The position numbers and the translations under genes are program-made. Shown piece after piece: positions 16,979-24,923 of a stretch of 64,000 bases of DNA; the first letter of the stretch is position 1, and each line of letters opens with the position of its first letter. Source of the DNA: JAEUOS01 sp965279115 (GTDB lineage Bacteria > Pseudomonadota > Gammaproteobacteria > Burkholderiales > JAEUOS01). The stretch is taken from positions 3,844,001 to 3,908,000 of the forward strand of contig OZ257137.1 in assembly GCA_965279115.1 (NCBI GenBank). Direction: 5' to 3'. The notes under the pieces were generated by a model that was not told where the DNA came from, did no database searches, and saw nothing but the letters and a program-made list of their open reading frames with translations.

Positions 16979-17833
16979 ATGAGCACCCCCAACCTCAAGG
17001 AATGGATCGGCCGCACCGAGACCATCGACGACACCGCCACGCCCACACCGGTGGCGGCGCTTTCGGCCACCCTGGACTGGCCGTCGCAGCGCCCGGCGGC
17101 CGGCGTTCCCCTGCCCTACCTGTGGCACTGGCTGTATTTCCTGCCGCTGGCGCAACAGTCCGAGATCGGCCCGGACGGGCATCCGCATCGCGGCGGCTTC
17201 CTGCCGCCGGTGCCGCTGCCGCGGCGCATGTGGGCCGGCAGCGATTTCGCGTTCCACGAACCGCTTCTGGTGGGTGACCGCCTGGCGCGCACCTCCACCA
17301 TCGTGGACGTGAACGAAAAATCGGGTCGCACCGGCAGCCTCATCTTCGTCAAGGTGCGCCATGAAATCCGCAGGAACGGCGCCGCCAACGTGGCGCTGAC
17401 CGAGCACCACAACATCGTCTACCGCGACGCGCCCAGGCCGACCGACGTGGCCCCGCCGCCAACCCCGGCGCCTGCCGAATTCGCCTGGGAACGCCGCATC
17501 AAGGCCGATGACGTGCTCTTGTTCCGCTATTCGGCGCTCACCTTCAACGGCCATCGCATCCACTACGACCGCAAATACGTGACCGAGGTCGAAGGCTATC
17601 CTGGCCTGATCGTGCACGGCCCGCTGATCGCCACCATGCTCATGGACCTGCTGCGCCGGCAGATGCCGGAGGCGAAAGTGGACAAGTTCGAATTCAAGGC
17701 GGTGCGCCCGACTTTCGACATCAACCCCTTCTCGGTGCACGGCCAGCCCTCGGCGGATGGCAAGAGCGTGCGCCTGTGGGGCCGCGACCATGAAGGCTGG
17801 CTGACCATGGACGCCACCGCCACGCTCGCCTGA
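16979..17833 (+). CDS. MaoC / FAS1-like dehydratase-domain protein (mesaconyl-C4-CoA hydratase type)
   Basis: A 284-residue double hot-dog protein. The N-terminal half resembles the FAS1-like dehydratase domain (LPYLWHWLYFLPLAQQSEIG, MWAGSDFAFHEPLLVGDRLA). The C-terminal half carries the catalytic hydratase motif FRYSALTFNGHRIHYDRKYV, then EVEGYPGLIVHGPLIATML. Relatives include mesaconyl-C4-CoA hydratase and itaconyl-CoA hydratase, which hydrate C4/C5 unsaturated dicarboxylyl-CoA. It follows a Bug gene by 20 bases and precedes the lyase gene. The sequence GAAACGAAAGAC (16957-16968) just upstream recurs before the next gene. The CoA substrate is inferred from family only. Confidence 0.85.
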   Translation: MSTPNLKEWIGRTETIDDTATPTPVAALSATLDWPSQRPAAGVPLPYLWHWLYFLPLAQQSEIGPDGHPHRGGFLPPVPLPRRMWAGSDFAFHEPLLVGDRLARTSTIVDVNEKSGRTGSLIFVKVRHEIRRNGAANVALTEHHNIVYRDAPRPTDVAPPPTPAPAEFAWERRIKADDVLLFRYSALTFNGHRIHYDRKYVTEVEGYPGLIVHGPLIATMLMDLLRRQMPEAKVDKFEFKAVRPTFDINPFSVHGQPSADGKSVRLWGRDHEGWLTMDATATLA

Positions 17834-17873
17834 ACCCCGATCAAGACAACGAACCCGAAACGAAAGACATTCC

Positions 17874-19220
17874 ATGGCCGCAACCATCATCGACTCGAAA
17901 ATCTTCGGCGACATCTTCTCCGACGCGCGCATGCGAGCGGTGTGGTCCGACGAGAACCGCACCGCCAAGTACCTGGACATCGAGCGCGCGCTCGCCAAGG
18001 TGCAGGGCGAACTGGGACTGATCCCGAAAGAGGCCGCCGAGGAGATCGTCCGTGCCTGCGACATCGACAAGATCGACTGGGCCAAGCTCAAGGCCAAGAC
18101 CGAGCAGATCGGCTACCCGATCATCGCGGTGGTCAACCAGATCAACGCCAACTGCCGCGACAAGCTGGGCGAGTACTGCCACTGGGGCGCCACTACCCAG
18201 GACATCACCGATACTGCCACGGTGCTGCAGATTCGCGAGGGCCTCGCGCTGGTGGAGTCCGACCTGGCCGGGATTTCCGCGTCGCTCGCCACCCTGGCGA
18301 GGAAGTATCGCGACACGCCGGTGATCGGCCGCTCCAACCTGCAGCAGGCCACGCCGATTACCTTCGGCTACAAGATGGCGTCCATCCTGGCCGGCATCGA
18401 GCGCCACCGCGAGCGATTGCAGCAACTGAAGCCGCGCGTGCTGGTCGGCGAGTTCGGCGGTGCCTCCGGCACGCTGTCTTCGCTGGAGAAGGGGGCGATG
18501 GAAACCCAGGCGGGCCTGATGAAGGAACTGGGCCTGGGCCAGCCGCTGATTTCCTGGCATACCGTGCGCGACAATTTCGCCGAGGTCGGCGCCTTCCTGG
18601 GCCTGGTGGGCGGCTCGCTGGGCAAGATCGCGATGGACGTCAAGCTGATGATGCAGACCGAAGTGGCCGAGGTGTATGAGCCGTTCGCGCCCGGCCGCGG
18701 CTCCTCTTCGACCATGCCGCAAAAGCGCAACCCGATTTCCTGCCTGTACATCCACGCCAACATCTCGGTGGCGCGCCAGCATGCCGCGGCACTGATGGAT
18801 GCGATGGTGGCCGACCATGAGCGTTCCACCGGGCCGTGGGAGATCGAATGGGTTTCGATGCCGGAGATCTTCTGCCTGATGTCAGGCGCGCTCAAGCAGG
18901 CCAAGTTCATTCTTGCGGGGCTGGAAGTCGACGCCGTGCAGATGCGCCGCAACATCGACCTCACCCATGGTCTGGTGATGTCGGAGGCCGTGATGATGGG
19001 CTTGGGACCCTATATTGGCCGGGAGTACGCGCACGACCTGGTGTATGACCTGTGCCGCCAGGCGCTGGCCGAGAGGCGGCCGCTGATCGACATCCTCGCC
19101 GAGCACCCGGAAATCAACAAGCACGTGGACCGTGCGAAACTGGCGGAATTCTGCGATCCGATGAACAACCTCGGACAGGCAGGCGTGATGGTGGACCGGG
19201 TGTTGAACAGCCTCAAATAA
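17874..19220 (+). CDS. Fumarase/aspartase superfamily lyase (PcaB / adenylosuccinate lyase-like)
   Basis: A 448-residue lyase with the superfamily signature GSSSTMPQKRNP about two thirds along and the other conserved stretches YCHWGATTQDITDTATVLQI and GRSNLQQATPITFGYKMA. It most resembles 3-carboxy-cis,cis-muconate cycloisomerase and related adenylosuccinate-lyase-like enzymes that add to or eliminate from fumarate-type double bonds. The real purB is elsewhere in this window (56150), which argues against a purine role. Its place between a CoA hydratase and the TcuAB genes suggests cleavage or cyclisation of a polycarboxylate. A strong terminator follows at 19240. Confidence 0.85.
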   Translation: MAATIIDSKIFGDIFSDARMRAVWSDENRTAKYLDIERALAKVQGELGLIPKEAAEEIVRACDIDKIDWAKLKAKTEQIGYPIIAVVNQINANCRDKLGEYCHWGATTQDITDTATVLQIREGLALVESDLAGISASLATLARKYRDTPVIGRSNLQQATPITFGYKMASILAGIERHRERLQQLKPRVLVGEFGGASGTLSSLEKGAMETQAGLMKELGLGQPLISWHTVRDNFAEVGAFLGLVGGSLGKIAMDVKLMMQTEVAEVYEPFAPGRGSSSTMPQKRNPISCLYIHANISVARQHAAALMDAMVADHERSTGPWEIEWVSMPEIFCLMSGALKQAKFILAGLEVDAVQMRRNIDLTHGLVMSEAVMMGLGPYIGREYAHDLVYDLCRQALAERRPLIDILAEHPEINKHVDRAKLAEFCDPMNNLGQAGVMVDRVLNSLK

Positions 19221-19239
19221 TTGCGATCCCGGCTGTATC

Positions 19240-19278
19240 CGCCCGCGCAAGTCCCGACGGACACTGCGCGGGCGTTTT
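19240..19278 (+). terminator. Intrinsic terminator inside the carboxylate cluster
   Basis: A 10-bp perfect stem, CGCCCGCGCA (19240-19249) with TGCGCGGGCG (19265-19274), is followed by TTTT. The loop contains a further GTCC/GGAC pair. It lies 19 bases after the lyase stop and ends only a few bases before the ribosome site of the next Bug gene, so it should separate two transcription units or attenuate read-through. Confidence 0.8.
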
Positions 19279-19296
19279 CGCTTCAAGGAGACAGAC

Positions 19297-20265
19297 ATGA
19301 AACGTCGTGACTTCATCGCCAGCGCAGCGTTGATGCCGCTGGCACGCGCAAGTTCCGGCCAGGACAAGTACCCGTCCAAGCCGATCCGCCTGGTGGTGCC
19401 GTTCGCGCCCGGCGGCAGTTCCTCCATCGTCGCGCGGGCCTTCGCGACCGAGATGGCCAAGGGGCTCGGTCAGGAAATCATCATCGACAACCGGCCTGGC
19501 GGTGCAGGCAACATCGCCATGGAAGCGGTGGCCAAGGCTGATCCCGACGGCTATACCCTGATCATCGGGCACATCGGCTCGCTGGCGGTCAACCCGTTCA
19601 TGTTCGCCAAGCTGCCGTTCGACACCAACCGCGACTTCGCTGCGGTTTCCTTGCTGGCAAAGGTACCGAGTATTTACGTGGTCAACGCGTCGGTGCCGGT
19701 GAAGAACCTCAAGGAGATGCTCGAATATTGCAAGGCCAATCCGGGCAAGGTGTACTACGGCTCGGCCGGCAACGGCAGTGCCGGGCACCTGGCCTTCGAG
19801 TACCTGAAGCTGGTGACGAAAATGGAGATCCAGCATGTGCCCTACAAGGGCACCGGCCCGCAGCTGACCGACCTGATCGGCGGCCAGACGCAGGCGGCCT
19901 CCGCCGGCACACCGCCCCTGATGCCGCATGTGAAGGCGGGGAAATTGCGTGTGTTCGCCGTCGGTACCACCAAGCGGCTGCCGGAGTTGCCGGACGTACC
20001 GACCATCGCCGAGCAGGGCTATCCGGGCTTCGAGACCGTCCAGTGGTATGGCCTCAACGCACCGGCCAAGGTGCCCGCGGCCATCATCAAGCGCCTGGCT
20101 GACGAGGCGGGCAAGGCGGCCAAGTCAAAGGAGGTGCAGGAACGCTTTGCCGGCGACAGCACCGAGGAGGTCGGCTCGACCGCGGTGGAATACGCGGACT
20201 TCATCAAGAAGGAGCAGGCGCGCTGGAGCGTGGTGGTCAAGACCGCGAAGATCAAGGCCGATTGA
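19297..20265 (+). CDS. Bug/TctC-family substrate-binding protein with twin-arginine leader
   Basis: A 322-residue binding protein. Unlike the other copies its leader starts MKRRDFIASAALMPLARA, a twin-arginine (RRDFI) pattern compatible with Tat export, though its hydrophobic core is short. The mature protein shows YPSKPIRLVVPFAPGGSSS, PDGYTLIIGHIGSLAV, YGSAGNGSAGHLAFEYLK and HVPYKGTGPQLTDLIGGQT. A good AAGGAG precedes the ATG. It lies immediately before tcuA-like and tcuB-like genes, so it probably recognises their tri- or dicarboxylate substrate. Confidence 0.92.
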   Translation: MKRRDFIASAALMPLARASSGQDKYPSKPIRLVVPFAPGGSSSIVARAFATEMAKGLGQEIIIDNRPGGAGNIAMEAVAKADPDGYTLIIGHIGSLAVNPFMFAKLPFDTNRDFAAVSLLAKVPSIYVVNASVPVKNLKEMLEYCKANPGKVYYGSAGNGSAGHLAFEYLKLVTKMEIQHVPYKGTGPQLTDLIGGQTQAASAGTPPLMPHVKAGKLRVFAVGTTKRLPELPDVPTIAEQGYPGFETVQWYGLNAPAKVPAAIIKRLADEAGKAAKSKEVQERFAGDSTEEVGSTAVEYADFIKKEQARWSVVVKTAKIKAD

Positions 20266-20296
20266 GCGGCTCAAAAAGTACCAGAAGGAGCCGGGG

Positions 20297-21706
20297 TTGT
20301 CGAAAGCATATGACGTGATCGTGGTGGGTGGCGGCAACGCCGCCCTGTGCGCGGCCCTGATGGCGCGTGAAGGCGGGGCCAGCGTGCTGCTGCTTGAATC
20401 CGCGCCGAAAGAATGGCGCGGCGGCAATTCGATGCACACGCGCAACCTGCGCTGCATGCACGACGCACCGCAGGACGTGTTGACCGAGGCCTATCCGGAA
20501 GAGGAGTACTGGCAGGACCTGCTCAAGGTGACCGGTGGCATCACCAACGAGCACCTGGCACGCATCGCGCTGCGCGAGTCCGCCACCTGCCGCGACTGGA
20601 TGAAAAAGCACGGCGTGCGTTTCCAGCCATCATTGTCCGGCACGCTGCACCTGTCGCGCACCAACGCCTTTTTCATGGGCGGCGGCAAGGCGCTGGTCAA
20701 TGCCTACTACCGCAGCGCCGAGGCGATCGGCATCGAGATCCGCTACAACGCGGCGGTCACCGACATCGAGGTGAGGGACGGTGTGTTCAAGGCGGTCAAG
20801 GTCGGCAACGAGCGCATCGAAGCTGCCGCCTGCGTGGCCGCCAGTGGCGGTTTCGAGTCCAACCTCGACTGGTTGCGCCGCGCCTGGGGGCAGAACGAGG
20901 CCGGCGAGTGGCCGGCCGACAACTTCCTCATCCGCGGCACGCGCTACAACCAGGGCGTGGTCCTGCGCGCGTTGCTCGACGGCGGGGCCGACGAGATCGG
21001 TGACCCGACCCAATGCCATTGCGTGGCCATCGACGCCCGCGCCCCCAAGTACGATGGCGGCATCGTCACGCGCCTGGATTGCGTCTCGCTGGGCCTGGTG
21101 GTCAACAAGCACGCGAAACGCTTTTACGACGAGGGCGAGGACTTCTGGCCCAAGCGCTATGCGATCTGGGGGCGCCTCACCGCGCTACAGCCCGGCCAGA
21201 TCGCCTATTCGGTGATCGATGCCAAGGCGATCGGCCGCTTCATGCCGCCGGTGTTCCCGGGTGAGCGCGCCGACAGCCTGCGCGAACTGGCGCAAAAGCT
21301 GGGCGTCGACCCTGCCACTTTCGAAGCCACGGTTCATGAATACAACGCCGCCTGCCGTGTCGGCACCTTCGATCACGCGGTGCTCGACGACTGCCATACC
21401 GAGGGCCTCACCCCGCCCAAGACCCACTGGGCCCGCCCGCTCGATACCGCCCCGTACTATGGCTACGCGCTGCGGCCGGGCATCACCTTCACCTATCTCG
21501 GTGTAAAGATCGACGACCAGATGCGCGTGAACTATGGCGGCAAGCCCAGCCCCAACCTGTTCGCGGCCGGCGAAATCATGGCCGGCAACATCCTTGGCAA
21601 GGGCTACCTGGCCGGCATCGGCATGACCATTGGCACCTCTTCCGGGCGCATCGCCGGCCGGCAGGCCGCCGCCTTCATCGCCGCGGGACAGAAGGTGGCC
21701 GCATGA
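20297..21706 (+). CDS. tcuA: FAD-dependent tricarballylate dehydrogenase-like flavoprotein (TcuA type)
   Basis: A 469-residue flavoprotein of the fumarate-reductase/succinate-dehydrogenase FAD family. The dinucleotide fold is at the N-terminus (YDVIVVGGGNAALCAALMAR, then VLLLESAPKEWRGGNS); late motifs FAAGEIMAGNILGKGYLAG and GMTIGTSSGRIAGRQAA close the FAD site. TcuA oxidises tricarballylate to cis-aconitate with electrons passed to TcuB. The TTG at 20297 is selected because GAAGGAG sits six bases upstream and the fold then begins at residue 5. Its last four bases overlap the tcuB start (ATGA). Substrate may differ from tricarballylate given the unusual neighbours. Confidence 0.87.
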   Translation: MSKAYDVIVVGGGNAALCAALMAREGGASVLLLESAPKEWRGGNSMHTRNLRCMHDAPQDVLTEAYPEEEYWQDLLKVTGGITNEHLARIALRESATCRDWMKKHGVRFQPSLSGTLHLSRTNAFFMGGGKALVNAYYRSAEAIGIEIRYNAAVTDIEVRDGVFKAVKVGNERIEAAACVAASGGFESNLDWLRRAWGQNEAGEWPADNFLIRGTRYNQGVVLRALLDGGADEIGDPTQCHCVAIDARAPKYDGGIVTRLDCVSLGLVVNKHAKRFYDEGEDFWPKRYAIWGRLTALQPGQIAYSVIDAKAIGRFMPPVFPGERADSLRELAQKLGVDPATFEATVHEYNAACRVGTFDHAVLDDCHTEGLTPPKTHWARPLDTAPYYGYALRPGITFTYLGVKIDDQMRVNYGGKPSPNLFAAGEIMAGNILGKGYLAGIGMTIGTSSGRIAGRQAAAFIAAGQKVAA

Positions 21707-22827
21707 ACATGACCCTCACCGAACTGGTGGCCGCCGCCGAAGCCGAGGCCGCGCGCGAGCTCACCATCTGCAATGCCTGCCGCTACTGCGAAGGCTTTTG
21801 CGCCGTGTTTCCGGCGATGACGCGCCGGCTTGAATTCGGCAGCAACGACGTGCATTACCTGGCCAACCTGTGCCACAACTGCGGCGCCTGCCTGCATGCC
21901 TGCCAGTACGCGCCGCCGCATGAATTCGGCGTGAACCTGCCACGCGCGCTGGCCGAACTGCGCGTCAACACCTACACCGAGTACGCCTGGCCGCGCGCGG
22001 CAGGCGCCCTGTATCGCAACGCGGGCGCCTACGTGGCCATGTCGCTGGGCGTCGGTCTCGCCGTGTTCCTGCTTCTGGCCTTGATGCAGGACGGCGGCCT
22101 GGTGCGGCCGGCCAATGGCGGCAATTTCTACGCGGTGTTTCCGCACAACCTGCTGGTCACGATGTTCGGCGCGGTGTTCGCCTGGGTGGTGCTGGCGCTG
22201 GGCATCGGGGTCATGCGGTTCTGGAACGTCTGGAAGCCGGGCCCCGGATCGTCGGATGCGACCATGGAAGCGCTTGGCAACGCGCTCACGCTCAAGTACC
22301 TGGATGGCGGGCACGGTGAGGGTTGCAACGAGGCCGACGACCGTTTCACCAAGGCGCGCCGGGTGGCACACCACTTCACCTTCTACGGTTTCATGCTGTG
22401 CCTGGCGTCCACTTCGGTGGCTACGCTGTACCACTACGGGCTCGGCCTGAAGGCGCCGTATGCGTTCACCAGCCTGCCGGTGGTGCTGGGTACGCTGGGC
22501 GGCATCGGTCTCATCATCGGGCCGCTGGGGCTGTTCCTGCTCAACATCAAGCGCCATCCGGACCATGGGGACCGCGCGCAGAAAGCCATGGACCACGGCC
22601 TGATCTGGCTGTTGCTGTTCGTCAGCCTGACCGGGCTGCTCCTGATGGTGTTGCGCGACACCGCCGCGATGACAGCGCTGCTGGCGGTGCACCTGGGCTT
22701 CGTGATGGCGCTGTTCCTCACCATGCCCTACGGCAAGTTCGCGCATGGCATCTACCGGCTGGCGGCATTGCTCAAATTCTCGATCGAGAAGCGCCAACCC
22801 AACCGGCTCAGGCTGGGCGCAGATTAG
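21703..22827 (+). CDS. tcuB: TcuB/CitB-like iron-sulfur membrane electron-transfer protein
   Basis: A 374-residue partner of TcuA. The N-terminal part holds two CX2CX2CX3C clusters (Cys23, 26, 29, 33 in CNACRYCEGFC and Cys57, 60, 63, 67 in CHNCGACLHAC), predicted to bind two [4Fe-4S] centres. It is followed by several membrane helices with histidines (ARRVAHHFTFYGFMLC, YHYGLGLKAPY) that may bind heme. In the tricarballylate system TcuB reoxidises the TcuA flavin and passes electrons to the quinone pool. The start overlaps the tcuA stop by four bases. A citrate-utilisation CitB role is the alternative name for the same family. Confidence 0.9.
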   Translation: MNMTLTELVAAAEAEAARELTICNACRYCEGFCAVFPAMTRRLEFGSNDVHYLANLCHNCGACLHACQYAPPHEFGVNLPRALAELRVNTYTEYAWPRAAGALYRNAGAYVAMSLGVGLAVFLLLALMQDGGLVRPANGGNFYAVFPHNLLVTMFGAVFAWVVLALGIGVMRFWNVWKPGPGSSDATMEALGNALTLKYLDGGHGEGCNEADDRFTKARRVAHHFTFYGFMLCLASTSVATLYHYGLGLKAPYAFTSLPVVLGTLGGIGLIIGPLGLFLLNIKRHPDHGDRAQKAMDHGLIWLLLFVSLTGLLLMVLRDTAAMTALLAVHLGFVMALFLTMPYGKFAHGIYRLAALLKFSIEKRQPNRLRLGAD

Positions 22828-22873
22828 TCCGCCATCGCACGACATCCGACAACCAAAACTTCTGGAGACAATA

Positions 22874-23893
22874 ATGAAAAGATGGATCGCGGCGGCCACC
22901 GTGCTGCTGGCCGGTTGCGCCTCGCAAGGCGGACTCAACATCAAGGAGATGGGCTCCTTCCACGTGGGCGGACGTGAACATACCGTCAGCGGCAAGCCTG
23001 TCAAGACCGTGACCTTCGCGCAAGGCGGCGCGCCGGCCAGGGTGGACCCGAACGGCGTGTACCAGGTCGAGCAGATGTATGTGCAGTACTTCGTGCCGGC
23101 CAACGGCCGCGGCACGTTGCCGCTCCTGATGTGGCACGGTGGCGGCCTGACCGGCGTGACCTACGAGACCACGCCGGACGGCCGCCCCGGCTGGCTCAAC
23201 TATTTCATCCGTCAGGGCTGGACGGTCTACAACTCCGACGCGGTCGAGCGCGGTCGCTCGGGCTGGGCGATGTACCCGGATGTTTTCGCCGGCGAGCCGG
23301 TGTTTCTCACCAAGGAAAATCCGTTCGAGCGCTTTCGCATCGGCGCGGGGCCGGGTTCGTACAACAAGGACCCCGCCAGGATGAAACTCTTGCCCGGCAG
23401 CCAGTTCCCGCCGGAGGGCTATGACAACTTCACCAAGCAGGGCGTGCCACGCTGGACTACCACCGACGCGCAGATCATCCGCGCCTACACCGAACTGGTC
23501 GAACGCGTCTGCCCGTGCATCGTGCTGGCCCATTCACAGGGCGGGCCGTTCGCCTTTCGTGTGGCGCAGGACCGGCCGGACAAGGTCAAGGGGCTGGTGC
23601 TGGTGGAACCGGCAGGCTTTGGCGACATGGCGCGTGCCGCCGTGTTGAAAGACACCCCTGCGGTGGCCATCTTCGGCGACTTCATCGAGCAGGATTCGCG
23701 CTGGCCGACCATTCGCGGCAACGTGGTGCGCTTTCTCGGCGAAGTGACCAAGGCGGGCGGCAAGCCCGAGGTGATCGACCTGCCCAAGCTTGGCATCAAG
23801 GGCAATTCGCACATGATGATGATGGATCGCAACAGCGACGAGATCGCCGGCATCATCCAGAAATGGCTGTCCGACAAGGGTTTCGTGCGCTAG
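22874..23893 (+). CDS. Alpha/beta-hydrolase-fold lipoprotein
   Basis: A 339-residue predicted outer or inner membrane lipoprotein: the leader MKRWIAAATVLLAGC ends in a lipobox with Cys15. The mature part is an alpha/beta-hydrolase; the nucleophile elbow is AHSQGG, preceded by LLMWHGGGLTG (oxyanion hole) and followed by a late KGNSHMMMMDRN that supplies the catalytic His. It may hydrolyse an ester or lactone in the periplasm before uptake. It lies 46 bases after tcuB with a GGAG ribosome site and just before another Bug gene, so it is probably in the same unit. Confidence 0.87.
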   Translation: MKRWIAAATVLLAGCASQGGLNIKEMGSFHVGGREHTVSGKPVKTVTFAQGGAPARVDPNGVYQVEQMYVQYFVPANGRGTLPLLMWHGGGLTGVTYETTPDGRPGWLNYFIRQGWTVYNSDAVERGRSGWAMYPDVFAGEPVFLTKENPFERFRIGAGPGSYNKDPARMKLLPGSQFPPEGYDNFTKQGVPRWTTTDAQIIRAYTELVERVCPCIVLAHSQGGPFAFRVAQDRPDKVKGLVLVEPAGFGDMARAAVLKDTPAVAIFGDFIEQDSRWPTIRGNVVRFLGEVTKAGGKPEVIDLPKLGIKGNSHMMMMDRNSDEIAGIIQKWLSDKGFVR

Positions 23894-23912
23894 GGCGCGA
23901 CGGAGGTTCTCG

Positions 23913-24878
23913 ATGCGACGCTTTTCATCCATTCTCGCCACACTGGCGCTCACGCTGGCGTCGTTCGCCGCCCAGGCACAAGCCTGGCCCGCCAAGCCGG
24001 TGCGCATCATCGTGTCCTACCCACCGGGTGGCGGGGCGGATGCGACGGCGCGTCTCCTGGGCCCCAAGCTTTCGGACGCGCTCGGGCAACCCGTGCTCAT
24101 CGAGAACCGCCCGGGCAGCGGCGGGGTGATCGGCGGCGATGCGGCCGCCAAGTCGCCGCCCGATGGCTATACCTTCCTGCTCGATGCCTCGTCGCACAGC
24201 ATCAACCCGGTGCTGCAGCCGAAGATGCCCTTCAATACCCTGAAGGACCTGGTGCCGGTGTCTCTGCTGGTGGTGGCGCCCAACATGCTGGTGGTGCACC
24301 CGTCGTTCCCGGCCAGTTCAGTGAGGGAACTCGTCGCGCTGGTCAAGGCCAAGCCGGGGCAGTATTCCTTCGCGTCCAGCGGCAACGGGTCGGCCCAGCA
24401 TCTGGCCGCGGAACTGTTCAAGGCCGAAGCGGGGCTCTTCATGGTGCATATTCCGTATCGCGGCGGCGGCCCCGCGCTGGTCGACGTGATGGGGGGCCAG
24501 GTGCCGATCTTTTTTGGCAACATGGCCTCGACGTCGCAGCACGTCAAGGCCGGAAAGCTCAAGGCGCTCGCGGTCACCGGCGGCAAGCGCTCGCCTGCGG
24601 CGCCGGCCTTGCCGACCATTGCCGAGGCAGGCCTGAAGGGCTATGAGGTCTACGAGTGGAACGCCATCTTCGCGCCCGCCGGGGTGGCGCCCGACATCAT
24701 CGACCGCATGAATCGCGAAGCGGCCAAGGCGCTGGCCATGCCCGACGTTCGCGAAAAGCTCGCCGCGCTGGGCGCAGAGCCCATGGGCGGCAAGCCTGAT
24801 GAGCTTGAGAAGCTGCGCGTGGTCGATATCGAAAAGTGGACCCGGGTGATCAAGCGGGCCGGCATCAAGCTGGAGTAA
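23913..24878 (+). CDS. Bug/TctC-family substrate-binding protein, last gene of cluster
   Basis: A 321-residue periplasmic binding protein. The signal peptide ends ALTLASFAAQAQA; then WPAKPVRIIVSYPPGGGADA, PDGYTFLLDASSHSINPVL, FASSGNGSAQHLAAELFK, HIPYRGGGPALVDVMGGQV and NAIFAPAGVAPDII. A GGAGG ribosome site precedes the ATG. It is the third Bug gene in the LysR-linked cluster, 19 bases after the lipoprotein hydrolase, and ends at a palindromic repeat that probably terminates transcription from both sides. Confidence 0.93.
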   Translation: MRRFSSILATLALTLASFAAQAQAWPAKPVRIIVSYPPGGGADATARLLGPKLSDALGQPVLIENRPGSGGVIGGDAAAKSPPDGYTFLLDASSHSINPVLQPKMPFNTLKDLVPVSLLVVAPNMLVVHPSFPASSVRELVALVKAKPGQYSFASSGNGSAQHLAAELFKAEAGLFMVHIPYRGGGPALVDVMGGQVPIFFGNMASTSQHVKAGKLKALAVTGGKRSPAAPALPTIAEAGLKGYEVYEWNAIFAPAGVAPDIIDRMNREAAKALAMPDVREKLAALGAEPMGGKPDELEKLRVVDIEKWTRVIKRAGIKLE

Positions 24879-24913
24879 AAATGGGGTCAGACCCCATTTT
24901 CGAGACCCCATTT
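24878..24913. repeat. Palindromic intergenic repeat (GGGGTC/GACCCC type)
   Basis: A perfect inverted repeat of 11 bases, AAAATGGGGTC and GACCCCATTTT, is separated by one base (24878-24900). A further copy of the right arm, GACCCCATTT, follows at 24904-24913. It sits between the ends of the convergent Bug and MFS genes, so it can act as a bidirectional terminator. Read in-frame it gives residues such as MGSDPIF, a string I recall seeing at gene ends in other betaproteobacteria, which suggests a dispersed repeat family. Confidence 0.65.
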
Positions 24914-24923
24914 CCGCACACTT

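Noticed and set aside
17874..19220. Reading the lyase as a second purB
   Set aside because: A typical purB is at 56150; this protein differs in the N-terminal region and lies in a catabolic cluster, so a PcaB/other lyase role is preferred.
19949..20296. A possible N-terminal extension of the TcuA-like protein
   Set aside because: The extra residues are Arg/Ser-rich out-of-frame translation of the Bug gene; the TTG at 20297 has a strong ribosome site and begins at the FAD fold.
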